Notes under the pieces: generated by a model
Databases searched by the model: none
What the model saw: the letters and a program-made list of their open reading frames with translations, nothing else
What the model was told of the DNA's origin: nothing
Made by a program: the position numbers and the translations under genes
NCBI GenBank assembly: GCA_014529385.2
Contig: CM043943.1
Span: 160,160,247 to 160,224,246, forward strand
Direction: 5' to 3'
DNA from: Adiantum capillus-veneris
Lineage: Eukaryota; Streptophyta; Polypodiopsida; Polypodiales; Pteridaceae
Length of the DNA stretch: 64,000 nucleotides
Part shown: positions 35,646-47,476 of the stretch, one piece after another
How the letters are laid out: every line of letters starts with the position of its first letter
Position numbering within the stretch: position 1 is the stretch's first letter

Positions 35646-35762
35646 GGTCCCTACGCTATTGTAGAGTTTATAATAGGAGAAAAACCTTTTTGATTAGGTA
35701 TGCGTTTAATTTTCCACAAAGGTGCCAACCGTGGGTTAAAAATTCCAAGTAAAGACCTTGTG
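35155..35762 (+). repeat. Block repeated two or three times, each ending in (GT)n
   Basis: A segment with CTATTGTAG-GTTTATAA, CTT-TTGA-TAG, CACAAAGGT-CCAACC-TGGGT and AAGTAAA, ending in (GT)n, occurs at 35155-35304 and 35648-35780. A weaker middle copy (AAGGTTCCAGCTGTGGGTGA) precedes (GT)23(GA)14 at 35573-35646. Confidence 0.8.
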
Positions 35763-35800
35763 TGTGTGTGTGTGTGTGTGTGTGCGCGTGCACGCACACA

Positions 35801-35898
<98 letters not shown>
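35759..35898. repeat. (GT)n-(GA)n-(G)39 compound tract
   Basis: (GT)n with a GCGCGTGCACGC core, then (GA)29, then an unbroken run of about 39 G to 35898. Confidence 0.95.
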
Positions 35899-36030
35899 CG
35901 GTGCTTAATGAAGAAATTTATGGGCAAGTCTTGGCAATATTAAAGTGTGCATGTGGATGTAGTGTAAACCCTTGTGAACCCGATGTAGAAATTCACATTT
36001 TTAAAAACTTTGAGCTATTAATTGTTTGCC
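35899..36030 (+). repeat. Conserved peptide-like segment, copy 1
   Basis: Directly after the G run, frame 35700-36221 encodes LNEEIYGQVLAILKCACGCS, then VNPCEPDVE. A matching segment at 44990-45085 encodes LNEAVYEQALAILKCACECG, then VDPYGQVG. Both follow a (GT)n(GA)n tract. DNA and protein match well for about 90 bp. It may be a fragment of an unrecognised element ORF. Confidence 0.6.
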
Positions 36031-36221
36031 TATGCATTCTTAGAGAACCTCATCAAAAAGTCTCTAAAAGCATTCCTCCTTACAATACATCGTGCTCTAT
36101 CTCATGTGCCATGGAGGGAGACCCCCATGAGGGAGATTGGAGATCACTCATGTCACTATATAAAAGTACTCTTTCACAAAAAAAGCATCCAAACATATTA
36201 AAGAGATTTTTGCATAGCTAA

Positions 36222-37026
36222 TTAATGTATTTGAGGAGATGACTTACAATTTGAGATGAAAAATTGATATTGACCCATTTTTGGCATATACAGAGGGCAT
36301 TGCATTAACCTGCCTCACTCTTTTTGCCTTGTCTAAAAGGAACTTTGCATTTTTTTATTCTTATTGGATAAAATTGTCTCTACAATTGGAAACAAGGTGA
36401 AAATTCATTGTAGCCTACATAAGGATATAAGAAGAATTTAATAATAAAATATTTCTTTGTGAGAAAAAAAAATTAACAATAATTTTTTAAAGCATTTGTT
36501 ATCACAAAAAAAATATTATATTTCTTAAAAACAATGTAACAATAAACTATTTAAACTACAAAATATTCTAAAAACATAAAAAATATTTTTTGAAAAACCA
36601 CTTCGAAGCATTGTAACAAATTGAGAAAAAAATGTGAAAGAGGACAAGAAAGATTGTGTGTGACCCAATATTCAATGACACTCTTTAAAGAGAGAGGTAC
36701 ACATTCACAAATGTCAACACCTCTCACAAACACCTTAAAAAATATTAAACAAGGTGAAGACTTTACGATGGCCTCAAGAAGGCAACATTCTTTACTATAA
36801 TAAATTGAGTGCTATATATAAAGTATGGGCAAAAACCATGAAAACTATACAATGACAAATTGACCAAAATCCCTATCCACCACTGGTGGAGTAGCAAAAC
36901 GTGGTCTAATGCTAAAGACCAAAGATAATCTCAAGTGTTTGCTTAAAACCATCATGTAGCATCCCATAGAAATTAGAGAATTGAGAAGGCTCTATGATGT
37001 ACCTTAGAACTCATCCGCATCCAATC

Positions 37027-37029
<3 letters not shown>
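36222..37029. other. AT-rich DNA, no gene
   Basis: High A+T with stops in all frames. A stretch near 36360-36440 (CATTGTAGCCTACATAAGG) resembles 59000-59040, linking it to the repeat block family. Confidence 0.4.
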
Positions 37030-37105
<76 letters not shown>

Positions 37106-37128
37106 AGCAGAAGAAGAAGAGAGTTTTA

Positions 37129-37188
<60 letters not shown>

Positions 37189-37215
37189 AGAAGCAGAAGA
37201 AGAAGAGAGTTTTAA
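37030..37215. repeat. Duplicated (GT)n(GA)n plus AGAAGCAGAAGAAGAAGAG unit
   Basis: Two copies of a unit made of (GT)n, (GA)n and AGAAGCAGAAGAAGAAGAG followed by AGTTTTAA lie back to back (37030-37129 and 37130-37215). Confidence 0.95.
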
Positions 37216-37404
37216 CGTCGTAGGAAACTATCCCAAGAGACCTTAATGATCTAGCCGACAAGGAGAGTTGAACTCAAGACCTGTTATTCAAGAGTAAGTG
37301 AGTGAGTGAGTGTGTGTGTGTGTGCGGTGCTCTAGAAACATGGATTCTCAATGATTTCATATGCTTTTAGGTTTTGATTGATAATAATGGTTTTCAACTA
37401 TATC

Positions 37405-37437
<33 letters not shown>
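37405..37437. repeat. (CA)16 microsatellite
   Basis: An uninterrupted CA tract. Confidence 0.97.
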
Positions 37438-37439
<2 letters not shown>

Positions 37440-38948
37440 TCATAGTGGAAATGTTCAAATGAGTATAGTAAGGCTTCATTACAAAGAAAACTTAAAGGTC
37501 ATGATTGCTAGCATATTTCTAAGGTTCTTTCTCATATATATATATATGTCAAATAGCATTTAACATTGTATACCAACAATTCAGATAAATATTCTTCATA
37601 TTTTATTAAGCAGCTCATGATGTGAGCAATTAACTATTAAAATTATATGGTGTGACTTTTTTTTTGAAATGCCTTGAAATGTCAACAATTAAAGTTAATA
37701 TGATGGTGACAATTTGGATGGTGACAGGTTTGCACGTTTTTTTCCACCACTCTCTTGTGGCCTTCAAACTAAAAAGAAAGTTTTTTGTCATAAGACACTA
37801 ATCCGTAAGCTTTATCCAATGATCCACAATTGCACCAAAAATATAACACTTTAATAAGGACTCCTCATGTAGTCCAACAATAAAGTGATTAGGTCTCCAC
37901 AATTGAAAAAAATAAAACTCCTTTTAAAACATCTAAAATGTAAAAGTGAAGGGAGAGAAAATTAAATGCTTGTTCAATTGGGAAGTGAGAAGGCTTCTAT
38001 TTTATTCTATATAAAGGGGTGGCCTTACCTATATGCAATGTGCAATGTGTAAGGCTTTTGCGGAATTTAGTTTACTTCTTAATTTTAAAATGGTTTGTGG
38101 TACACAAAAAGAAGCAAAATTTTTCAAAAGATTATTATGTTCAAACTTCAAATCATTTTTTGCACCGTCTCCAAAAAACAATAAATGCAGCTTTTTGGGA
38201 AAGATCATTTGAAAGGACATAATTTTTTTTTTTTTATTCTACTCAAGACTTTTAAGACTCTTTTAAGGACACATATCAAACGACAAGAATTGAACGACCT
38301 TCATCCAATGGATACAAAGACCTTTAGAGACCAAAAATAATGGTTCTCTCAAGGGTTTCAATTGAGCCAACCAACCATAGGAAAGTTTTTCTTAAAAACT
38401 TTTTGGCATACTAAAGGCCTTAGTTCACTATGGATGAAGGTCGTTCAATCCTCATTGCTTGACAAGTGTCCCAAAGGAAGCTTAAAAATTTGTGACTGAA
38501 AAGAAATCACGGTCTTTTAAATGTTATTTTCTAAAGTTGCATTTACCTTTTTGGATTAAGAAGTGTGTTCAAAGGAGTTTGATCCCATGATCCATCATAT
38601 GAAGTATTGATAAAGGGTCCTTTGATTTAAGAACTTCATAAAGATTCATTTCAGTAATTTGTTGGCCAAGAGGCCATAGGAGAGTGGTATAGAAACCGTG
38701 CAATTCCTCTTTGTACCTCTCACCATTCAATGGTCGCCATCACATTAACTTTGATTGCTGACATTTCAAGTCATTCAAAAAATAATTTCACACCATATAG
38801 TTTTAAGTTGGCTGATTGTTCACATTTCAAGTCATTTTTTAAAAAATCACACCATATAATTTTTAAAGTTGATTGTGCACATCATGGATTGCTTAATAAA
38901 CTATGAAGAATATTTATTTGAATTGTTGGTATGCAATGTTAAATGTTA

Positions 38949-38951
<3 letters not shown>

Positions 38952-39007
<56 letters not shown>

Positions 39008-39018
39008 CATAGATAGAT

Positions 39019-39111
<93 letters not shown>

Positions 39112-39158
39112 CACACATATATATGAGAAAGAATCTTACAAATGTGCTTACAGTCATG

Positions 39159-39220
<62 letters not shown>
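38952..39220. repeat. (CA)n(TA)n and (CT)29 microsatellites
   Basis: (CA)19 passes into about 130 bp of interrupted (TA)n with GATA and TACA units; (CT)29 follows at 39163-39220. Confidence 0.97.
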
Positions 39221-39224
<4 letters not shown>

Positions 39225-39775
39225 TCCATCCATCCATCCATTAACATGTCAAATGTGTTCTAATAATCGCTCAATTTATTACAACAAAAATTGTTGCTTT
39301 CTTGAGGCCATCGTGAAGTCGTCACCTTAATTTATTATTTTTTATATTTATTAAATTTATCTTTTCTGATGAAAAAACACTAAATTATTTTTTTGTTATA
39401 ATTTTTTATTTAATTGGTTTTATTTTACTTCCTTCTCATTTCATTTTGTTTCAAAATGTTGATATGCAATGTGCACCTTTCATATTATTTAAGTGGGGCC
39501 CTTCGTAATATACAAATGATTTGTGATTATATATGTATAATAGATAATACAATTTTATAAAAAAACGCAATAAAAATTCCGTGTGATTGTAGGTACATAT
39601 TCAAACTTACTCTCCCTAGTCTCCCCTTAGCTTAGCAAGCCTTTGTATCTCCTCACCCTCTTATAGGTAGTTTTGTATAGGCACAAAAAAGAATTCTTAA
39701 TAGGGTGTTCCATACAACCTAATTCCATTCTCACTTCAATACAAGATTGGTAACACAACACTTTTACATCCAAAA

Positions 39776-39779
<4 letters not shown>

Positions 39780-39823
<44 letters not shown>
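39780..39823. repeat. (GA)22 microsatellite within block A
   Basis: It occupies the same position as a shorter (GA)n at 46806-46823 in copy B, so the tract predates the duplication. Confidence 0.97.
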
Positions 39824-39825
<2 letters not shown>

Positions 39826-40593
39826 TGTGTTTATAAAGGCTACCCAACCACTCAGAATGGGTCCCCTTGAACTTGTGCAACTACCCCATGCGAGTATCAA
39901 TAATAAAGGACAACATCCATTGGATAAACAAGTCCCAGAGGTCATCCCCTTTTAGAGTAACCCCTATCTATGAAGTAAATATAACTTCCCAAGTGAAGAA
40001 AGTTGGCTCTTTCAACCCAAGAGATCAAGTAAATAATAAATAACTTTGCATGCCTGATCAGGTGATTCGATATTATCTAAAGATAGAAACAGTGAGAGAG
40101 TGTGAGGGATTGTGAGCACCATATTAGTGAATTTGAGAATTCCCAATTCCCACTTTCAAAATGAGCTTAAAATTTGACCACATCGTCAAATCTTAGCCAA
40201 AGTTTTGAGAGCATGGCTCGAAAGAGCTTCTCAAGTACTACCTTCTGGAAGGAGTTGCCCTCAAGAAATAGTTTGAGATTTGTCTATATGGTCAAATATT
40301 TAAGACATAAGTGATTCCCAAATTGGGTCTAAAGTCTCAAACTCTCTAATATTCTGTTTGTGGCTATTTTCATCAATTATTGTGCATGTACGTACGTGTG
40401 TGTGTGTGTGTGTGTGGCCCTTCCCCAACCCTAAGTGAATGTCCACATGGCAAGAGGCAGGGCCCACCATGTGGAACCCTGTCCCCAACCAAGTTTTAAA
40501 ACTAGTGACAGATTTCTTTTTAAAGAAAGTAGTATGCACTGTTCAAAGAGGTATCTATCATACGTAGAAAGGTTACCATTTGGTAAAGTGGTG

Positions 40594-40795
40594 CCAATAG
40601 GGCTAATATATAAACATCATCACTCATAGAAAAAGTAGTATAATCAAGATACTTCGTCAAGAACTTAGTAAGAGAGAATCTCTACCATTGTCCACCAATA
40701 GGGCTAATATATAAACATCATCACTCATAGAAAAAGTAGTATAATCAAGATACTTCATCAAGAACTTAGTAAGAGAGAATCTCTACCATTGTCCA
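40594..40795. repeat. 101-bp near-perfect tandem duplication
   Basis: CCAATAGGGCTAATATATAA starts at 40594 and 40695. I see one base difference between copies (CTTCGTC against CTTCATC), so the event is recent relative to its surroundings. Confidence 0.96.
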
Positions 40796-40909
40796 CCATA
40801 ACTGAATTGATCTATGTTCAAGAAAATAGTTTCCAGTGTTTCTATATGGAAATCATCGAATAGCCTGAAAAAAACATACATATTAGATTGATATCTTAAG
40901 AGGTATCTA

Positions 40910-41412
40910 GAAGCTGTTTAAACTTTTAAGTTTAAAGAGATAAGACTATAATTGATATTTAACGACAATGACACAAATTGTATTGCTTGTGAATAAAATT
41001 ACCCAAAAAGTGTATACAAGGGTTGTCTATCAATAAAAGACAACCGAACGATGGATGATCTTCTACTACTGCTACGGTTGTTGTTGTAATCTCAATGAAG
41101 GAACCTCTTACCTGCCACCATCCAGGAAACACAACAAACTTATCAGTAAGCTTACTACTTATCAAGAAACACCTATCTTGGAAAGATAGGTGTCAATGAT
41201 GCCTTTCCCTTGTTATCGGTGTCAAAAATTATAAAGAAAAACTACCAACTAAGTAGAGATCAAGTATACTTATAATACCTATGCTTTCATCTAGAAAAAA
41301 AATTGACAACAGTTTGCTAGTATTTGGGATGCTATTGGGAATGACAGAGGTTGATTAACTAGAGGTGGGTGAAATTTCCTCCAAATGTAGTTTACAAACA
41401 TGATATTAGGGT

Positions 41413-41415
<3 letters not shown>
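40910..41415 (-). repeat. Dispersed repeat copy 2 (inverted partner of 15.8 kb)
   Basis: The reverse complement matches 15835-16345 over about 500 bp with scattered substitutions and indels; a local insert with AAACACCTATCTTGGAAAGATAGGTG, containing a short palindrome, is specific to this copy. It ends at the (GT)43 tract. Confidence 0.88.

Positions 41416-41501
<86 letters not shown>
41416..41501. repeat. (GT)43 microsatellite
   Basis: An 86-base uninterrupted GT tract at the end of the inverted repeat copy. Confidence 0.98.
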
Positions 41502-41503
<2 letters not shown>

Positions 41504-43931
41504 CAGTTCATCTTTATAAAAACTGTTTACTTGTGAAAGGAAGCCGTCTGCACCATATCATTCAAAGTATTCTTTTAGGTAAACATTGTATGAAAAACCA
41601 ACCAAAGTATTTAGATAGTTTTTTTTCAAAGCTCAGTGAGCAGGCCCGAAGTACATTTGTCCAGTTTGAAGAATTCCAACCTATTTAATGCTGAGGCCAA
41701 AATATAATATTTTATTTCTGCTAAACCAAGTAAGCATATCTGCCTAGATTTATAAAATATATTTTCTCAGAAGTTTCAAAAACTTCAACTACTCAGTGTA
41801 CCAAAACTAGCTAGTTAAGTGCCATCAAAAAGATGAGCTAGCTGTAAAAAGTTTCGAATTTAAGCTAGATATCCAAGACCCAAAAAGGACAACCAGTAGT
41901 CAGCAGTCAAGGAGTAGGTAAGGCAAACCAGTAACCCCACCTTGGTATAGAGATACCCAAAAAAGGCCAACCAGTAATCAGTAGTCAAGGTGTAGGTAAA
42001 TCAAAGCAAACCAGCAGCCCCTGCTTAGTATAGAGATTTTTGTATTTTGAGATTTATCAAACCTGGACCAGATTAAAGGTATTAATCCAGTAATCAGTGT
42101 CATGTTTTAGATTTTTCACCTCAAGGCAAGCAAGACAAGGTCAGCACAAAAAAGTGAGAGGATTTTGCAAAAAAACAGCTCAGAGAAGTATTAGCCAGAG
42201 CTGGCCAACCAGATGTAGTAAAAAAAGAGCCAGTTTTAAGCTAATAAACTAAGTATCAGGCTGAAGGTTTAGTGTTTTGTCAATGCAAGTAGCCTCCCCC
42301 ATATCATACCATACAAAGGTAGTAGAGCAAGAAAAGGCCATATCAATACTTCACACGCTCAGATCAAAATTTAAGCCAATGCTTTTTATAAAAAAAACCA
42401 GATTATATATGAAGCCAAACCAGGAAAAATCCAAAACATGTTTTAATCCTGCAAAACCATAGAGGCCAGTAAGAAGTGAAAGGATCTAGCAACAGTTTAG
42501 AGAAGAATTTTCCAAAGTAAGAGAAGTGTCAGAGTAAGAGAAGTGCTAGCCAGAGCCAGAGCCATAGCCATAGCACCAATGTTTCAGATTTTCTGCAAAT
42601 TGAATGTATCATACCCAGATAAACAACTGCAACATTCCAAATTTAGATTTTGGCAGCATAACCAGCAATGCCACTATTCTCACCAGAAGTATCAATTTCA
42701 ATGCAAAGAAACATCAAATTTTTAACAGTTTCCACGATAAGTTCCTTGAATCTCCTCATAACCCACCAGAATATGAACCATCACATAATATTTCGGAGTA
42801 TCAACCAGTGATCAGTTAGATCGGTTTCCCCATATTACCATAGTATACCACATTTAGGTAACAACGAGATCAGTACCATAGAACTGATGCCACTTTTTTG
42901 TCAAGCAACAAAAAACTAGAGTGAGTAAGTATGTAAACAGTACCAGGCAGGAAGCAAAAAGAAACCATCTGTTGATGTGCAATTAACAGTGTCAAGGTTA
43001 TCAAACATATGCTTTAGCTAAAGAAAATCCAAAATGTATAGTTCTGCCAATATTTCTAATGTAAAAAACCTGTTGTAATTTCCCAACAGAGCAAGGAATT
43101 AAGCATTTGAGATTTTGAGCATTAGTAAAAGACTAAAAAAGCCAGTGTGGTAGAATGCTTAGTACACATTAATGGTGGTGAATAAAACCTTTGAAGTGAA
43201 GCCATCATCACAGCAGCAGTGTATATAGATTATTGCGAAGCCAAGCATCAAACTGACCTTACCCGTAAATTCTACACCAAGTCTAAGTGAGGGAGTTCCC
43301 CTCACCTTATATAGTGGAAGAGACTGCGGACGCCGCAGTTATGGAGGTGCCGCAGACACCTAGCATAGGGGGGGAAGGATGCCTTTTGAATCATACCACG
43401 TTGTTGAAGGCTCACAGTCATGTCAAGCCACCGATCCTTTGATCGAGATGTAGTGTGACGCTTCATGAGTGGAAGGGGAAGAGACATGCCTCGATAGAGC
43501 AACCTGCCAGTAATGCAGAGCATAACCAAGAGGGGAGCACTTATAGGTATAGAGAATCTTTTAGGGAATGCTCCCACTGGGACCATGTTCCAAAAGACTG
43601 GTTCAAACTAACCCAAGCAAACCAAGTATGGTTAAATCCACAAGGGGTTTTACCTTCCAAGTGTTATGATAAGAGTCTATTCCCATGGGGAAAGTTTATT
43701 AGAGGTACCAAGCTCCGCAAAACAGCAAAGTTTTGCTTTAGCCATAGTGTTTTTTCATAGCAGGAGATAGCATTAATTATTATGTAAAGCCTAAGGTAGA
43801 TACACATAAGGCAACAACTCAAATCAAGTATGAGTGTAAAAGGTTGGATGTCATATTTTGCAGCCAAATACAGTGCTTCGAGACACAATAAGAAGCCCAC
43901 CCAATGTTAGCAAGTTCAGATGTAGTGACCA

Positions 43932-43934
<3 letters not shown>
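41502..43934. other. A-rich dispersed repeat DNA, no gene
   Basis: Composition and AGCCAG words recall 22.6-25.5 kb. A minus-strand TATA-like block with GGTGAGGGG and CACTTAGACTTG lies at 43272-43316. ORFs on both strands near 43302-43760 have no recognisable domain. Confidence 0.35.
43272..43316 (-). promoter_or_regulatory. TATA-like promoter motif (second copy)
   Basis: In minus sense CACTATATAAGGTGAGGGG precedes CTCACTTAGACTTGG, matching the site near 24885 in order and spacing. Confidence 0.5.

Positions 43935-43972
<38 letters not shown>
43935..43972. repeat. (GT)19 microsatellite
   Basis: An uninterrupted GT tract. Confidence 0.97.
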
Positions 43973-43977
<5 letters not shown>

Positions 43978-44686
43978 TGTTCGTTCTCAACCCCATTAAA
44001 CTATAGACTTGAAAGTGCATATTGAAACTAGAAATACTTACAAAAGTGTGGAAATTGTATTCTCAGCTCAAAATCCATAAATTGTGATCCTCAAAGGTGT
44101 GGAATTTCATAGTGAAAAAGCATAAATCTTGAGTGAAAAAAACTGAAAAAAACCTGCCTAAACGCTATGCTCTTGCCTCAAAACACTCTTCAAATTCAAC
44201 CACGAAGTTTGCATATTTGTAGCACCAAAACCCTTAAACTCAGTTCCCAACATTATAACAACTCATAGCAAAAAGAAGAAGAATGCTCAGCTTGAAAATA
44301 CCTCCAAATCTTAGTGACAAAATCCATAATTTTTAAAGCTAACTAGCTTCAAGTCCAAAACACTACTCACATGCCTTGCAAAATGAAGTATTTACAACAC
44401 TATGTAGCTGTGAAAATGTTAATAGATCTCTATAATTTAAAGACTTTCAACATTATTTACATATATGCTTACAGCTCATTAATGCCCTTTATTATGAGCA
44501 AACCTATGAGTAGAGTTCGACAATGAGGAGCATGAACTGCAGCTTATAGAATATGGTATGAGTCGGAGAATAAGGAAATCACCACGGTGATTCTAAACTC
44601 GAGAGGCCATGTCCCCTTCATAGAAAGTTAGTTTGATTGCTTGAGTCTGCTAGGTGTGTGTATGTGTGAATGGAGAAGGCAAGTAC

Positions 44687-44690
<4 letters not shown>

Positions 44691-44747
<57 letters not shown>

Positions 44748-44957
44748 TGAAATCATGTTTCCTCATGAGCATAAGATAGAAGAATGTCCACTTTTTGTGT
44801 GTGTGTGTGTTTGAGAGAGAGAGAGAGAGAGTGTGTGAAATCATGTTTCCTGATGAGCATAAGATAGAAGAATGTCCACTTGTATGTGTGTGTGTGTGTG
44901 TGTGTGCGTGCGCGCACGTGCGCGCGCATGCTTGTGTGTGTGCGCACACACACACAA
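44691..44957. repeat. Duplicated (GT)n(GA)n unit and Z-DNA-prone tract
   Basis: GTGAAATCATGTTTCCTCAT followed by GAGCATAAGATAGAAG occurs twice (near 44747 and 44833; one base differs), each between GT and GA tracts. The last GT tract passes into GTGCGTGCGCGCACGTGCGC and a CA tract, an alternating purine-pyrimidine inverted repeat at 44885-44955. Confidence 0.94.
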
Positions 44958-44989
44958 GATAGAGAGAAAGGTGGAGGGAGAGGGGTGGA

Positions 44990-45085
44990 GAAAGCTTAAT
45001 GAAGCAGTTTATGAGCAAGCCTTGGCGATATTAAAGTGTGCATGTGAGTGCGGTGTAGACCCATATGGCCAAGTTGGCAAGTCAA
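44990..45085 (+). repeat. Conserved peptide-like segment, copy 2
   Basis: It encodes LNEAVYEQALAILKCACECG, then VDPYGQVG, in frame 44872-45111. Compare copy 1 at 35899-36030. Confidence 0.6.
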
Positions 45086-45296
45086 TTTTGCACCCTATAT
45101 GTGCGCAATGAGTCACGATAGTGCTTCTCTATGTTTACACCCCCCTGTGCATGATAGAGAGCGTATAAAAATCAAGAAAATCATGTGCACAAATGAACCT
45201 TACATACGATCTTGCAATCGGTTGTTATTGAATCCTTAAGAGTATGGAACCCAAGTGTATTTGACTGTTTGTTTTGGTAAACATAAAGGCACCCTC

Positions 45297-46955
45297 TTTT
45301 TTTTTTTTTTTTTTTTTTTTTTGTGGCATGCTAAGGCCTCACTACCTGAAGGGTGAAGGTCATTCAATTTTCATTGCTGGACAAGTGTCCCTTAGGGGCC
45401 TTAAAAGTCTCGTGAATAGGAAGAAGTCGTAGACTTTTAAATATTATTCTCTAAGCCTACATTCTCTTTTTTGGCATGCTTGAAAAAGGCTTCACGGAAT
45501 AAAGGATTAAACAATATATTCATAGGAGTTTGATCTTACGATGTAAGATATTGATAAAAGGTCATTTCATTTAAGGATTTTCAAAAAAAAAATGATTAAA
45601 TTGTTTTATTATCTTGCGCGCCTTTTCATAGAATGCCAGGCAATCGGGGCATGGCTGGAAAAATATGCAAATGGATTCAAAAGACATGGCAAATTAAGTT
45701 CTTCAAGAATGATATGTTCTTTAGTAGTAAGAGGATGGAAAGTCCTGCTCTTCTCGTCTGCACTCAAATAATCAGGTACTACTTCTTGCACCATATTTGG
45801 TAAGCAAGGAACTGCGGCATGTTTGAGGGGGATCTAGTTGTGGCAAGCTTTTGTGAAATCACGCAAGAGAGCAGATTGATGATCCACATGATCGAATGCA
45901 AACAAACCTCAAAGGACTGGTTTAGAACAATACATAACATTTTGTAATAAGTAAAGCCAAGGAGTAGGAGTGGTTTCTCTGCCGAGCAGACAACTTGTAA
46001 TCCTTTGATCCTCAAGATTGGTGTATATTTTTGTTCTTAATACTATCCATTCACAATTGTGAGTATATATAATTTTTTTTATTATTATCTTTGTGTTTAT
46101 TAAATCTATCTATTTTATATAAAAAACATTAAAAAATTTGCTAGAATTTTTAATGTCTTTTTATTTTATTATCTTTATTGCATATGTAATTTTCACAAGA
46201 TGTGAAACTTAATAACTTTTTTAATTTTATTATATCTTATCACTATTAGACCATTAAAAGTTTTATTATGAAAACATTAAAAGTTGCTTTTGCTTTTATT
46301 TGGCAATGCCCATTTTTATTTATTTTACTTCTTTTTTATTTTATTTTATTTTAGAATGTCAATGTGAACCTTTCAACTTGTTTTTTAAGTGGGCCCCTCT
46401 GTAACATATAAGCCATTCGCGATTATGTATCTATAATGGACAATAAAATTTTATATTAGAATAAAAAAAATAAAGTGATTGTAAGCACTCATTCATATCC
46501 GTAGCTCCCCAAAACTCTCATCCCCCGTAATGATGGATTTTTTCATTAGTAGGCCTAAGTGACTCTTCACCTTGTTTTATAAAACCAATAGACACACAAT
46601 ATGCAAAGTTGTAGATGCACCAAGATGAAATTAAAAAACAATGGTTCTCTCTGGGGTTTCAAGTGAGATACTAACCATGGGAAAGGTTTTTTTTTTTTTA
46701 CTTTTCATAGGTAGTTTTGTATAGGTGGTCCACACAACCTAATTTCCTCAATTCTCAATTTAACACTAGATTGGTAACACGACACTTTAATGTCCAAAAG
46801 GGAGGGAGAGAGAGAGAGAGAGACAGAGAAGGTTGTGTTCATAAAAGCTACCCAACCACTCAAAATGGGTCCCCTTGAACTTGTGGAACTACCCTATGTG
46901 GGTATCAATAATAAAGGGCAACATACATTGGATAAACAAGTCTAAGAGGTCATCG
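45297..46955 (+). repeat. Large duplicated block, copy B
   Basis: It starts at a T26 run (45297-45322) and matches block A (38390-39960) in the order GTGGCATGCTAA, AGGTCATTCAAT, ACAAGTGTCCC, GGAGTTTGATC, TAGGTAGTTTTGTATAGG, GATTGGTAACAC and AATGGGTCCCCTTGAACTTG. A LINE fragment sits inside it at about 45616-46080. Confidence 0.88.
45616..46080 (+). mobile_element. 5'-truncated LINE copy A, 3' end
   Basis: Plus-strand translation gives KICKWIQKTWQIKFF, LLVCTQIIRYYFLHHIW, GMFEGDLVVASF and EITQESRLMI. These align with the minus-strand copies at 61.3-61.9 kb (KICKWVERT, LLVNTQIV, RVFEGGLEVASFAEITQES) and 59.9-60.3 kb. It ends with TTCACAATTGTGAGT at 46050-46064. Possible target duplication: TTATTATCTT-like sequence near 45605 and 46081. 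It is truncated and broken by stops, so dead. Confidence 0.8.
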
Positions 46956-47102
46956 TGTTTTGTGACAACATCCATTGGATGAACAAATCCCGGAGGTCAT
47001 CCTGTTTCGTGGTGAGAGTACACCCCATCTATGAAGCAAAATATAACTTCCCGAGTGAAGAAAGTTTCTCTTTCAACCCAAGAGATCAAGAAGAAATTAA
47101 AT

Positions 47103-47105
<3 letters not shown>

Positions 47106-47151
<46 letters not shown>

Positions 47152-47175
47152 CATGAACACTCCTATGTGTGGGGT

Positions 47176-47216
<41 letters not shown>

Positions 47217-47444
47217 CCTTATATGATAAAAACTACCTATCACTTGGGTTCATTAGTCGGGATTTTTTGTTATTATTATTTTTTTACATTTTCACATAGA
47301 GAAGGGTGTTGAAAAAATAATCTTGAAAGAAACATGTACAAATTGAATAAGAAAAAGGTCCCTTTTATGGGTGAAAATTTACTGTTAAGGGTTTTAGTAA
47401 AGAGTCCTTAAAGAGATATATAGGTTTTACATACAGTGACCCCC

Positions 47445-47476
<32 letters not shown>
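47106..47476. repeat. (CT)22, (G)38 and (C)31 tracts
   Basis: (CT)22 at 47106-47149, 38 consecutive G at 47178-47215, and 31 consecutive C at 47446-47476 followed by (CA)n. The G and C runs are complementary and 230 bp apart. Reads usually slip in such runs, so lengths are uncertain. Confidence 0.93.

Larger units (their letters stand above)
38390..39960 (+). repeat. Large duplicated block, copy A
   Basis: It shares long stretches with 45323-46955: GGCATACTAA-GGCCT-AGT followed by GAAGGTCGTTCAAT; ACAAGTGTCCC; GGAGTTTGATC; TGTAGGTAGTTTTGTATAGG-type sequence near 39665; and, after a (GA)n tract, GGTTGTGTTTATAAAGGCTA and AATGGGTCCCCTTGAACTTG. Microsatellites at 38952-39220 interrupt this copy, whereas a LINE interrupts copy B. 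No coding capacity is seen. Confidence 0.88.
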
